Of a DNA stretch of 64,000 nt, positions 55,609 through 64,000 are shown piece after piece. Position 1 is the first letter of the stretch. Every line of letters starts with the position of its first letter. The position numbers and the translations under genes were made by a program. The notes under the pieces were generated by a model. It saw only the letters and a program-made list of their open reading frames with translations, did not search any database and was not told the origin of the DNA. Source of the stretch: Aquimarina mycalae (GTDB lineage Bacteria > Bacteroidota > Bacteroidia > Flavobacteriales > Flavobacteriaceae); assembly GCF_029906345.1 (NCBI RefSeq), contig NZ_JARYGY010000003.1, forward strand, positions 434,001-498,000. The letters are read 5' to 3'.

Positions 55609-57717
55609 ATGAAAAAATTAATAAATAAATCCATTTTATTGTTAGTTGTATTGTTTTGTTGTAATCAACTTATACAAGCACAGGAACTTCTTAAGCCAAA
55701 CTATAAAGATGTTTCCCCTTTAAGAGCCCAACCTCCTTTAACAAGTAAATACAATATAAATAATTTAGACACTGCAAACCCTAATAATTATTTTGATTTT
55801 CTAGCCCATAATGATGTTTCGCAAAGATCTCGAGACCCAAAGGACAATTATATTCAGTATACCTATAATTCGCCTATAACTGTATCAAGAATTAAAATAG
55901 GTCTACCTAATCTTAAGTCCCCAGATTATGATCATCTAAGGATAAAAGAATTTAGGATACAAGGAAGTATTGATGGTAAAAATTGGAAAACATTACAACT
56001 TAAAAAAGGACAAAGTTATAATTTCGGTGGCTCAGGAAGATTAAATATTTTAACCTTAAATTTTGAAAATAGTTTAGCGTTTCCTGTTAAATTTCTTCGC
56101 TTCTATCTTGTTGATACGTATGCAAAAAAAGCTTTTCAGGATTGGGATGCAGGAACCAAAGTATTAATTGGTTACTTTCTGGTATATGGAAACAACATCC
56201 CTTTTGACGAAAACCTAAGGCTTAGTATTAACCAAATACCCGTAAGTAAAGGACATGCCACTCTGGTAGTAACAAAAGACATTGCAACTACACCACCTAA
56301 AATAATTTCTTCTGTATTAATAGATGCAGGATATGACAATACTGATGCTATAAAAATAATAAATGTAATTAATAAAGAAGCTAAAGGTCGATTAGATAGA
56401 GTGTATATTACGCATGTTGATCAAGATCACTGGGGTGGTTTACGAACATACGACCCCAAAGAAAAGGAGTTTAACGATAATAAATTAGGGATTTTAGCAT
56501 ATAGATGCGATGCTACATCACTTGGAAACCCCTATTCGATCTTTCAAAAGAATACAAACAAGTTATTAATTTTTTACAACGAAGAAGAAGAGAAATCTCC
56601 ACTTTTTCAAGGTAAATATGATAATTTTCCAATCGCTAAAATACAACTCAACCTAGCACAAAAACTCTGGAAATCCGACCAAAAACACTTAGTCCTTGGA
56701 AACTCACAAGATGGTAAACCGATCTTGTTAAAAACACTTGCGGTCAATCTTGAAATGAAAAGTAGTACTTCAAAAATAGAAACTAGCACTCTTGGTAGCG
56801 GGGCGAGTAAAAATGATCGTTCAGGAGTTATAATTATCACATGGGATCATTTTAGTTTTTTGATTCAGGGAGATTTACAAGGTGATCCCTTATCCAACAA
56901 TCGCAATAATCCAGCTTTACATAGTGAAGTTTCGCGTACTATAACAAGTTATACAAGTCGGAACAATTTTTATAATTATAGAGAACTTAGACTTCCCGAA
57001 GAATATGAATATAATAAAGAAAAAGATAATCCTGCAGCTAAGTCTCTTACTTTTGATCAAATAGAAGCTATAAACCCAGAATTAAATACAGGGTTTTTTA
57101 GAATCCCTCTCATTAATTTTAATTACTTGACTAAAGAACAAGAAGATAAGTTAAGAAAAAAAACACCTAATAAAGTCTTAAACATTCTAGATAGTGACTA
57201 TGTTATGAGTAATAAAGATTACATAGCTTCAGTTGATATATCAAGACATAAATTAGCAGAAGTAATTGAGACTCACAATGGAGATAGCGGTTATGGCCAT
57301 GCTTGTATTGCTTTAGCACCTCATCATGGTGGTAACACTGCTAATCTATGGTTTGATACAGGTATTGCCATCATTGGTACTAATAATCGGAACGAATATG
57401 GTCATCCTAGACCAGAAGCATTAAGAAGTCTTTATACAACTTCTGGAGTCCGAGATTATTATTTTACATATTTATTAAATAAGGGAGGACATAACAGATA
57501 CGATTTTGTTACCAATTATGCAACGAAATGGCCCAATTTGGCTAGATATGCACTGAAATATGAAACAGGTAAATCTAATGGAGATTATATAAAATTTGAA
57601 GTACAAACAGATCCTATAAACTCTGATTTTAAAGTTTATACTTCATCTTTTGAATATGTATCTAACGTTAATAGTAAAAAATTGAAAGAACTAGAAAGGT
57701 GCACAAGAGATCACTAA
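55609..57717 (+). CDS. Secreted metallo-beta-lactamase-fold protein with discoidin-like N-terminal domain
   Basis: The 702-residue protein has a signal peptide (LLLVVLFCCNQLIQAQ). A region like an F5/8 type C (discoidin) carbohydrate-binding module (about 55-190: ITVSRIKIGLPNLKS, IQGSIDGKNWKTLQL, AFPVKFLRFYLVD) precedes an MBL-fold domain of the ComEC type. That domain has YITHVDQDHWGG (about 266-277), the later FLIQGDLQGD and ALAPHHGGN (about 567-575). These motifs bind two metals, and relatives are nucleases or phosphodiesterases. The C-terminal 120 residues are unassigned. Secreted MBL domains joined to a binding module are unusual. The gene lies in the operon behind the 20-bp repeat array. 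Confidence 0.75.
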   Translation: MKKLINKSILLLVVLFCCNQLIQAQELLKPNYKDVSPLRAQPPLTSKYNINNLDTANPNNYFDFLAHNDVSQRSRDPKDNYIQYTYNSPITVSRIKIGLPNLKSPDYDHLRIKEFRIQGSIDGKNWKTLQLKKGQSYNFGGSGRLNILTLNFENSLAFPVKFLRFYLVDTYAKKAFQDWDAGTKVLIGYFLVYGNNIPFDENLRLSINQIPVSKGHATLVVTKDIATTPPKIISSVLIDAGYDNTDAIKIINVINKEAKGRLDRVYITHVDQDHWGGLRTYDPKEKEFNDNKLGILAYRCDATSLGNPYSIFQKNTNKLLIFYNEEEEKSPLFQGKYDNFPIAKIQLNLAQKLWKSDQKHLVLGNSQDGKPILLKTLAVNLEMKSSTSKIETSTLGSGASKNDRSGVIIITWDHFSFLIQGDLQGDPLSNNRNNPALHSEVSRTITSYTSRNNFYNYRELRLPEEYEYNKEKDNPAAKSLTFDQIEAINPELNTGFFRIPLINFNYLTKEQEDKLRKKTPNKVLNILDSDYVMSNKDYIASVDISRHKLAEVIETHNGDSGYGHACIALAPHHGGNTANLWFDTGIAIIGTNNRNEYGHPRPEALRSLYTTSGVRDYYFTYLLNKGGHNRYDFVTNYATKWPNLARYALKYETGKSNGDYIKFEVQTDPINSDFKVYTSSFEYVSNVNSKKLKELERCTRDH

Positions 57718-57959
57718 TAGTCATAAAACAAGAAAAAAATAGAGCTAAAACTTTAGAGAAATTCTTAGAATAAATCAATAAAAATAAATAGTCGCACAAT
57801 GAAGGTCTATTTAAACAGAGGTTACCAAAGAAACCTGGTTTAAAAAACAAACCTAATATACACGCAATGTATTATAGAGGTCATATATGATAACTTTTTT
57901 GAATGAACCTGATTGTAAGAAGATAAAACACTCTTTTAGAGTACAAAAAAATTAAGAAG

Positions 57960-59324
57960 ATGAAATATATAAATATACTTGATTATTGGATAGTCCTGGT
58001 TTTAGTAAGTTTATCTGCAAACACATGGTCACAACATGTAAAAAAACCTACACTAAAAATTGCTATCTATTACACAGCAAATTCAAAAAGTAGTTTTGAT
58101 AATTACATTGCTACTCAAGAAAAAAATGTAAAAAGTGTACTTGCAAATATAAATAAAGATATCATAACAAAATTTGATATCAAATTTATAGGAAAGACTC
58201 AACTTTCTTACATCGAACCTAAACATAGAAGTAATGATTATTCTAATAAGATCTTCGCTGATGGGTACAATCAAGTTTTAACCGAACTGGTATATCATCC
58301 AATATTCGATTACTATTATAAGAAAACAGCAAGTACATCTCACCCAGATTTCAAATTGGATAAAAATGAATTGGATTACAATTTTCTAAATTTAGATCCT
58401 ATGGTTCAAAGTGATATTAATATCATACTAGTAGATGATGTAGGGAGTTATGATATAACTCTAAGAACTAACGTCCTATATAATGATAAAAATCAACTTA
58501 TAAAAAGTAAGTTAGATAATCCATTATATGCGGTAATTAGCACCTATAGATTTAAAAATGACCCTCAAGCTTTGGCAATAGCTATTTATAGCATACTAGC
58601 TGACCCATCTGAAGCCGAAGCTACATCAGGGACTTTATTAACGGTTTGGCAAGAAAACGAATTTAGCCAAATAGGTGTTAACAATAAATTATCCCCCAAC
58701 AATGCTAAATTGTTTCAATGCAATGTTTCTGAAATGATATTAGAGTCAAAAGATGAAAAAACAATTAATAGCTCTATAAAAAATATCGAAACAAAAAGTA
58801 TTATAGATGCTGATGATAGGGTTTTGATGCTTCCTAAAAGTGGTACTGAATCAACTGTTTTATACCCTAAAAATGATAAAAATAGCTATATGGTATTTAC
58901 TACGGACCTATATAATGTGGCTTCGCCAAAAAGTTGTCCATATGTCGCAACAAAGGCACCCAACAATGCAGGTAAGTCTGCTGGAAATGAAAATTTCGGT
59001 GTTCATCAGGATGATGATCTTGATACAGATATAGAGATTACTAGTAATGAGGAAATAGAAACTCTTACAGAAACTCTTATAGTCTACCCTAACCCAACAA
59101 GTGGTGATGTTACTTTTGATGTAAACGTATCAAAATCTGGAGGATATAGGTTAGCATTATATAACGTCTATGGACAGCAAGCCATGATACTAATGGATGA
59201 AAACCTAACAAAAGGTGCACATCAGATTAGGGCGAATGTGGCTGGGTTAGTAACAGGAATATATATTTATCGATTAGAATCAGATACATCAGAACCAATA
59301 TCTGGAAGGATTATTGTAAAATAG
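57960..59324 (+). CDS. T9SS-secreted protein, possible inactive zincin
   Basis: The 454-residue protein has a signal peptide (LVSLSANTWSQ) and a type A T9SS sorting domain (LIVYPNPTSGDVTFDVNV to the end). Between lies a domain of about 330 residues starting KIAIYYTANSKSSFDNYIATQE. Its order of strands (INIILVDDV, YAVISTY, then ALAIAIYSILADPSEAEATSG) resembles reprolysin-type metalloproteases at the place where HExxHxxGxxH should be, but the histidines are absent. I treat it as an unrecognised domain, possibly a degenerate zincin. A 242-bp gap separates it from the previous gene, so operon membership is likely but not certain. Confidence 0.65.
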   Translation: MKYINILDYWIVLVLVSLSANTWSQHVKKPTLKIAIYYTANSKSSFDNYIATQEKNVKSVLANINKDIITKFDIKFIGKTQLSYIEPKHRSNDYSNKIFADGYNQVLTELVYHPIFDYYYKKTASTSHPDFKLDKNELDYNFLNLDPMVQSDINIILVDDVGSYDITLRTNVLYNDKNQLIKSKLDNPLYAVISTYRFKNDPQALAIAIYSILADPSEAEATSGTLLTVWQENEFSQIGVNNKLSPNNAKLFQCNVSEMILESKDEKTINSSIKNIETKSIIDADDRVLMLPKSGTESTVLYPKNDKNSYMVFTTDLYNVASPKSCPYVATKAPNNAGKSAGNENFGVHQDDDLDTDIEITSNEEIETLTETLIVYPNPTSGDVTFDVNVSKSGGYRLALYNVYGQQAMILMDENLTKGAHQIRANVAGLVTGIYIYRLESDTSEPISGRIIVK

Positions 59325-59353
59325 TAATTAGCCATAAACACAAATCCTGTATA

Positions 59354-59386
59354 AAACCCATCTGCTTTTTGTAGATGGGTTTTTAT
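59354..59386 (+). terminator. Intrinsic terminator of the secreted-protein operon
   Basis: AAACCCATCT-gctttttgt-AGATGGGTTTTT is a stem with a T-run. Confidence 0.88.
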
Positions 59387-59410
59387 GTATATTAAAAATC
59401 TTAGTTCAAT

Positions 59411-59482
59411 TAATCCTAAGCGTGTCAGTTTAAGTGAAGTTCTGACAAGGGTTTTATGTCGAAAACAACGGTTTAGGATTTA
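59411..59482. repeat. Folded intergenic element, possibly a degenerate REP-like repeat
   Basis: AATCCTAA (59413) and TTAGGATT (59472) can close a stem around an inner GTCAG/CTGAC pair (about 59424-59445), with GTGTCAGTTTAAGTGAAG at one arm. It resembles the start of the second element at 59584. Confidence 0.45.
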
Positions 59483-59583
59483 GAAACCTATTCATTGATC
59501 ATTGAACTTAGATTAAATAATGAAATTTGTAATTAATTCCAGTACTAAAAGAAACTACCTGAAAAGCTATAAAAACACTAAGA

Positions 59584-59653
59584 TGTCAGTTTGAGCTTGT
59601 TGAAGACATTTTAAAAATCAACAAGTTAAAACTTCGACAGGCTCAGTTTGACA
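59584..59653. repeat. REP-like inverted repeat
   Basis: TGTCAGTTTGAGCTTGTTGAAG (59584-59605) and CTTCGACAGGCTCAGTTTGACA (59632-59653) are inverted copies with 17 of 22 positions paired. Sequence words such as TTGAGCTTGTTGAAG and CTTCGACAGGCTCAG are typical of dispersed Bacteroidota repeats. The rest of 59387-59713 has no gene. Confidence 0.65.
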
Positions 59654-59713
59654 ATAATGCTTTACTTTTCGGTCAGATTCTTCAGTATATATGCTAAAAA
59701 TTTAATCCGAATC

Positions 59714-61120
59714 TTACACGTGCAACGGTCTATTATCCGTTGCCGCTAATGCCGCTTCTTTGATTGCTTCGGTAAAAGTAGGATGCGCATGAGACATTCT
59801 ACTAATATCCTCTGCGGATGCTCTAAACTCCATCGCAGTAACTGCTTCTGCAATTAAATCAGCACAACGAGCACCAATCATATGTACTCCTAATACTTCA
59901 TCTGTCTTTTCATCTGCTAATATTTTTACAAATCCATCAAGATCCGCACTAGCTCTTGATCTACCCAATGCTCTAAAAGGAAACTGTCCAGATTTGTATT
60001 GAACACCTGCTTCTTTTAGTTCTTCTTCAGTTTTACCAACTGCTGCAACTTCTGGCCAAGTATACACTACTCCAGGAATTAGGTTATAATCTATATGTGG
60101 TTTCTGTCCTGCTAATGTCTCTGCTACAAAAACGCCTTCTTCTTCAGCTTTATGTGCTAACATTGCACCTTTTATCACATCTCCTATTGCATAAATATTA
60201 GAGACAGAAGTCTGTAAATGATCATTCACTTCTACTTGTCCTCTATCAGTAAGCTTCACTCCTGCTGCATCTGCGTTCAATCCATCTGTATATGGACGTC
60301 TACCTACAGATACCAAACAATAATCTCCTTTAAACTCTACAGGATTTCCTTTTTTATCATCTGCAGTAATTGTTACTTGCTTAGCTGTAGCTTTTACACC
60401 TGTAACTTTATGAGAAGTATAAAACTTTACTCCTTGTTTTTTCATCACCTTTGTCAACTCTCTGGATAAAGCCTTGTCCATTCCTGGAATAATTCGATCC
60501 ATATACTCTACTACAGAAACCTCAGCTCCTAAGCGACGATATACTTGTCCTAATTCTAATCCTATAACACCTCCACCAATAATCACTAAATGTTTTGGCA
60601 CTTCTTTTAGTTTCAACGCCTCAGTAGAAGTAATTACTCGTTTCTTATCAAGCTTGATAAAAGGTAGTGTAGATGGTTTAGATCCTGTAGCAATAATAGT
60701 ATGTTTTACCTCAATCGTTTCTACAGCATTATCTGCTTTTGTTATATTGATATGTGTCGCATCTTTAAAAGAACCAACACCTTCAAAAACATCTATTTTA
60801 TTTTTTTTCATTAAAAAAGCAACCCCATCACAAGTCTGATCTACCACAGTTTGTTTACGAGCGATCATTTTTTCAAGATTGATCTTTACATCACCTGGAA
60901 TTTCAATTCCGTGATCTTCAAAATGCTTTACCGCATGTTCATAATGGTGAGAAGAATCTAATAATGCTTTACTAGGAATACATCCTACATTAAGACAGGT
61001 TCCTCCAAGCGTAGAATATTTTTCGATTATTGCAGTTTTCATACCTAGTTGTGCGCAACGGATAGCTGCAACATATCCACCAGGTCCAGAGCCGATTACG
61101 GCTACATCATATGTACTCAT
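59714..61120 (-). CDS. lpdA: Dihydrolipoyl dehydrogenase (E3)
   Basis: The 468-residue FAD enzyme reoxidises dihydrolipoamide in the pyruvate and 2-oxoglutarate dehydrogenase complexes. GSGPGGYVAA (10-19) binds FAD. The redox disulfide C42/C47 is in GGTCLNVGCIPSKALL. IGGGVIGLELGQVYRRLGA binds NAD. YAIGDVIKGAMLAHKAEEEG follows, and HAHPTFTEAIKE holds the C-terminal catalytic His-Glu. Its length matches other E3 proteins. No E1 or E2 gene is adjacent. Confidence 0.97.
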   Translation of the reverse strand: MSTYDVAVIGSGPGGYVAAIRCAQLGMKTAIIEKYSTLGGTCLNVGCIPSKALLDSSHHYEHAVKHFEDHGIEIPGDVKINLEKMIARKQTVVDQTCDGVAFLMKKNKIDVFEGVGSFKDATHINITKADNAVETIEVKHTIIATGSKPSTLPFIKLDKKRVITSTEALKLKEVPKHLVIIGGGVIGLELGQVYRRLGAEVSVVEYMDRIIPGMDKALSRELTKVMKKQGVKFYTSHKVTGVKATAKQVTITADDKKGNPVEFKGDYCLVSVGRRPYTDGLNADAAGVKLTDRGQVEVNDHLQTSVSNIYAIGDVIKGAMLAHKAEEEGVFVAETLAGQKPHIDYNLIPGVVYTWPEVAAVGKTEEELKEAGVQYKSGQFPFRALGRSRASADLDGFVKILADEKTDEVLGVHMIGARCADLIAEAVTAMEFRASAEDISRMSHAHPTFTEAIKEAALAATDNRPLHV

Positions 61121-61189
61121 AAGAGATTATTATGTTGGCGTATTAAAATATAAACGTTTAAATAGTTCTTATTCTGAAAATAAGATAAA

Positions 61190-61197
61190 CAAATGTA
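61190..61197 (-). promoter_or_regulatory. Probable -7 box of lpdA
   Basis: CAAATGTA on the plus strand reads TACATTTG on the minus strand, a TAnnTTTG match 70 bp before the lpdA ATG. Confidence 0.5.
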
Positions 61198-61368
61198 CAA
61201 ATGTTTTACTTCTTACAGAAGCGATGCTTTGGTCAAATTTTTATTAAAAAAGCAATATTAGTACTGATTAAAAAGTTATACATTTAGTCCTTTGATATGA
61301 TTTCAAAATTTTAACCACTTTTTGATGCTACATATCTAATATATTTTAACAATTATAGAAATTAAATA

Positions 61369-62937
61369 ATGCGTTATTTATCTACTCTGCTCTTACTTGC
61401 CATTATCATTTTATGGAGTTCTTGTCGTAATGATTTTGAATCTGATCCCAGTATCGGGAATCTGGAATTCTCTACAGACACCTTATTTTTAGATACGGTC
61501 TTTACCAATATTGGTTCCAGTACTTATAACTTTAAAGTATATAACAGAACGAATGATGATTTTACAATACCTAGTATTGCTTTAGAACGAGGAGAAACAT
61601 CGAACTATCGTTTAAATGTTGATGGTATTCCTGGAAAGTCTTTCGAAAATATCCAGGTACTAGCTAAAGACAGTATTTTTATTTTTGTAGAAACCACAAC
61701 TGATATAACTCAGCAAACTGGAGATCTGGAATTTCTATACACCGATCGCATACTTTTTGATCCTAATGGCAGTCAACAAGATGTAGATTTAGTCACTCTA
61801 GTAAAAGATGCTGTGTTTTTATTTCCTGCTCGTGATGAAATGACAGGCGAAGTAGAAACATTACTATTAGGTGAAGATGATAATATGGAAGAGATTCGTA
61901 TTGAAGGATTTTTTCTGGAAGATGATGAATTGAATTTCACCAATGAGAAACCCTATGTTATTTATGGATTTGCGGCGATTCCATCTGGTAGAACGCTTAC
62001 TATCGATGCTGGAGCACGAATACATTTTCATGATGGATCTGGATTAATAGCTGCAAATAATGCTACTTTATTGGTCAATGGAGAAGTTAGTACAGATCCC
62101 GAGGTAATGGAAAATGAAGTGATTTTCGAAAGTGATCGATTAGAACCTGGATTTAGCGATATCCCTGGTCAATGGGGGTTAATTTGGCTTACTGCAGGTA
62201 GCACAGGTCACGTAATTAATCATGCAACTATAAAAAACGGTGCTGTGGGTATCTTAATGGATTCAAATGATGGAGGAACTGATCCTACACTTACTATTAC
62301 CAATTCACAAATCTATAATCATTCAGCTTATGGAATCCTTGGAAGAACAGCAAATATTTTAGGTGAAAATGTTGTGATAAATAATGCTGGAATATCCTCT
62401 TTGTTTGCATCTTTTGGAGGTACATATAATTTTAACCATTGTACATTTGCTAACTATTGGAACACTAGTTTTAGGAATACTCCTGCTGTTACAATAGATA
62501 ATATATTTGTAGTACGAGATGATAATGGTAATATTATTGATGTACTCTCTACAGATCTGATAGAAGCAAACTTTACGAACTGCATCATTTATGGAAATGA
62601 AAATCTAGAATTAGGTCTTACCAGAGCAGATGAAGCTGCATTTAATTTTAATTTCAAAAATAGTCTAATTCGTTTTAATGATTTTAATGGGCAGTTTGAT
62701 GATAATCCATTATACGATTTTACAAATACTAGTATTTATGAAAATGTAATTCTTAACGAAGATCCAGATTTTAAAGCTCCTTTTGAAAATATGCTAAACA
62801 TCGGAGAAGATTCTGCAGCAAATGGGCAGGCCTCTACTCCTACTTCTGGTACGGATATTTCGGGAACACCTAGAAATGCTACTGCACCTGATATTGGAGC
62901 TTATGAAAGTATCACTTTTGAGATGGATGGAAACTAA
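61369..62937 (+). CDS. Surface lipoprotein with right-handed beta-helix
   Basis: The 522-residue protein has a lipoprotein signal (LLLLAIIILWSSC). Residues 20-160 form a beta-sandwich (LFLDTVFTNIGSSTYNFKVYN). The rest is a parallel beta-helix, visible as repeated strand turns (HVINHATIKNGAVGILMDSND, LTITNSQIYNHSAYGILGRT, NILGENVVINNAG, YNFNHCTFANYWN). The end TDISGTPRNATAPDIGAYE is typical of Bacteroidota choice-of-anchor Q/beta-helix proteins. It probably binds or modifies polysaccharide, or is structural. It starts a run of four closely spaced genes reaching the window edge. Confidence 0.85.
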   Translation: MRYLSTLLLLAIIILWSSCRNDFESDPSIGNLEFSTDTLFLDTVFTNIGSSTYNFKVYNRTNDDFTIPSIALERGETSNYRLNVDGIPGKSFENIQVLAKDSIFIFVETTTDITQQTGDLEFLYTDRILFDPNGSQQDVDLVTLVKDAVFLFPARDEMTGEVETLLLGEDDNMEEIRIEGFFLEDDELNFTNEKPYVIYGFAAIPSGRTLTIDAGARIHFHDGSGLIAANNATLLVNGEVSTDPEVMENEVIFESDRLEPGFSDIPGQWGLIWLTAGSTGHVINHATIKNGAVGILMDSNDGGTDPTLTITNSQIYNHSAYGILGRTANILGENVVINNAGISSLFASFGGTYNFNHCTFANYWNTSFRNTPAVTIDNIFVVRDDNGNIIDVLSTDLIEANFTNCIIYGNENLELGLTRADEAAFNFNFKNSLIRFNDFNGQFDDNPLYDFTNTSIYENVILNEDPDFKAPFENMLNIGEDSAANGQASTPTSGTDISGTPRNATAPDIGAYESITFEMDGN

Positions 62938-62975
62938 ATGTTATAATAGTATCTAAATAATAAAAACAACAACTA

Positions 62976-63278
62976 ATGAGAAATGTATCTTCTAAAAACA
63001 AGGAATTATTTATTCTAGGTATAAGCTCTATTTTGATCACATTGTTTCTTTTCTTTATTGATGAAGGCAATTATGATTTTAACTGGGTAGCAGAACCCTT
63101 TGTATGGATCATTTTTCTAATCTATGCAGTGCCCATCTTTTTAGGTCAATTGTTGGTTTCTAAAGTAATGCTAAAAAATATTAGCCAAACTAATAAGATG
63201 CTTCTTAGTATATTGATCGGATCGGTGATCGGTATCACTTGTACTATCGGAATTTTGTTTAGCGGATTTCTTAATTAG
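62976..63278 (+). CDS. Small membrane protein with three transmembrane segments
   Basis: The 100-residue protein has hydrophobic segments at about 11-26, 40-62 and 76-97, with W-V-A-E-P-F-V-W between the first two. I recognise no family. It is 38 bp after the beta-helix gene and 12 bp before the acetyltransferase gene. Confidence 0.7.
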   Translation: MRNVSSKNKELFILGISSILITLFLFFIDEGNYDFNWVAEPFVWIIFLIYAVPIFLGQLLVSKVMLKNISQTNKMLLSILIGSVIGITCTIGILFSGFLN

Positions 63279-63290
63279 TATTTTTTTATT

Positions 63291-63833
63291 ATGAACGATT
63301 ATCTATTTTCTTCTGAAAGATTAGGGTTTCGTAACTGGACACTTGATGATTTGGATACCATGGCAGCTATGAATAATGACGATGATGTTATGGAGTTTTT
63401 TCCTTTTAAACCTACAAGAAAAAACACTAAAGATTTTATAGTCGGAATGCAGCAACAGTTTGCTAAAAATGGTTTCTGTTATTTTGCAGTAGATATTTTG
63501 GAATCAAAAGAATTCATAGGGTTTATTGGGCTTTCAGAGCAATCATATTTAGAAGATACACCTGTATTTGTGGATATTGGGTGGAGGCTAAAAAAAAGTA
63601 CATGGAATCAAGGTTTTGCGACAGAAGGTGCTAAAGCTTGCTTAGACTTTGGGTTTAATCAAATTGGTTTGGATCAAATATATTCGGTTGCTCCAGAAAT
63701 CAATATCAAATCCGAATTAATCATGAAAAAGATAGGGATGGAAAGACTCAAAGTTTTTAAACACCCTAAACTAATGAATGACAAAAGATTAAGGAATTGT
63801 GTACTGTACCTAACTAGCAAAAACAAGCAATAA
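63291..63833 (+). CDS. GNAT-family N-acetyltransferase, RimJ/RimL-like
   Basis: The 180-residue protein follows the RimJ/RimL pattern: SERLGFRNWTLDDLDTMAAM at the N-terminus, FIGFIGLSEQ, VDIGWRLKKSTWNQGFATEGAKACLDFGF covering the acetyl-CoA binding loop, and the VAPEINIKSELIMKKIGMERL end. It transfers an acetyl group from acetyl-CoA to an amine. The target is unknown. Its TAA overlaps the ATG of the next gene (TAATG). Confidence 0.93.
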   Translation: MNDYLFSSERLGFRNWTLDDLDTMAAMNNDDDVMEFFPFKPTRKNTKDFIVGMQQQFAKNGFCYFAVDILESKEFIGFIGLSEQSYLEDTPVFVDIGWRLKKSTWNQGFATEGAKACLDFGFNQIGLDQIYSVAPEINIKSELIMKKIGMERLKVFKHPKLMNDKRLRNCVLYLTSKNKQ

Positions 63834-64000
63834 TGTATTTTAAAAAGGCATCATTACTTTCTCTTATTACAAGCATTCTGTTTATTTTTCAATCTTGCGG
63901 ACAACAAAAAACAACACCCAAAAAGACAATAACTACAGCGCTAGACTCTATTTTCTCCAAAGAATTTCCCTTAGACCAACCAGGAGCATCGGTACTATTG
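63833..64000 (+). CDS. Serine hydrolase (class C beta-lactamase-like) lipoprotein, N-terminal part
   Basis: ATG 63833 overlaps the GNAT stop as TAATG and the frame runs open to the window end (56 codons). SLLSLITSILFIFQSC-type hydrophobic start and Cys at residue 22 mark a lipoprotein. DSIFSKEFPLDQPGASVLL matches the opening of beta-lactamase/serine hydrolase domains (PF00144 type), but the catalytic S-x-x-K lies beyond the edge. Confidence 0.7.
   Translation, partial: MYFKKASLLSLITSILFIFQSCGQQKTTPKKTITTALDSIFSKEFPLDQPGASVLL

Noticed and set aside
57668-57850. Minus-strand ORF of 60 residues in the gap before the T9SS gene
   Set aside because: It is hydrophobic, Phe-rich and partly antisense to the MBL gene, with no start signal. 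The gap 57718-57959 otherwise holds nothing recognisable.

Overview
The window comes from a marine-type member of the Flavobacteriaceae (Bacteroidota), probably close to Aquimarina; the genus is inference. The DNA is AT-rich. Genes are preceded by the Bacteroidota -7 box TAnnTTTG and usually lack a Shine-Dalgarno sequence. Several secreted proteins end in type A type IX secretion (T9SS) sorting domains. A TonB-linked outer-membrane receptor, many SPII lipoproteins and a release-factor-2 gene with a programmed frameshift are also present. I found no rRNA, tRNA, CRISPR array, phage or transposase gene. Most of the window is ordinary chromosome with accessory islands.

Layout. 1-9.3 kb: the end of an OmpA-family gene, YegP, threonine aldolase, a large DUF5117-type zinc protease, prfB-arsC, then a PKD/DUF5011 lipoprotein with a TraO-like barrel protein. 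9.5-14.3 kb: a TonB-type receptor, an unlisted 58-residue membrane protein, fumC, and two tandem paralogous genes for 28-residue peptides behind a strong promoter. 14.8-17.8 kb: a secreted cytochrome c/ricin-lectin/T9SS protein broken by a one-base frameshift at its haem motif. 17.9-28.5 kb: a PLP sulfur-amino-acid enzyme divergent from an Lrp regulator, an SDR, holA, an HsdR-N-like protein, a GH-A-type lipoprotein, a glycosyltransferase, an OmpA lipoprotein, a small secreted protein, an AraC regulator and a YrdC-family protein. 28.9-35.9 kb: a lipoprotein with a distinctive C-terminal domain plus partner, a DEAD-box helicase, and a run of four genes that includes a subclass B1 metallo-beta-lactamase lipoprotein and an ABC exporter. 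36-44.3 kb: an M66-like metalloprotease lipoprotein, two secreted TIM-barrel-type proteins with T9SS signals, a duplicated Ig-like lipoprotein and a DUF3179 protein. 44.3-47.9 kb: metE under a cobalamin riboswitch, a dual-CDGSH protein and an ExbB-like protein. 48-59.3 kb: a LytS/LytTR two-component pair, a 1189-residue TPR hybrid kinase/AraC regulator, and a divergent secreted-protein operon. 59.4-64 kb: REP-like elements, lpdA, a beta-helix lipoprotein, a GNAT and the start of a serine hydrolase.

The most interesting signal is regulatory. Upstream of the 53.7-59.3 kb operon lie four ATGTC-type direct repeats with an exact 20-bp period, ending 19 bp before a TAnnTTTG box. Two copies of the same repeat, with the same 20-bp period and an 18-bp gap, sit before the M66-like protease gene 17 kb away. 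This suggests a regulon of the adjacent hybrid AraC regulator. The second most interesting signal is the pair of 28-residue peptide genes. Their promoter and leader match those of the secreted-protein gene at 26.2-26.8 kb over about 27 bp.

All functional assignments rest on reading the translated sequences. No database search was run.
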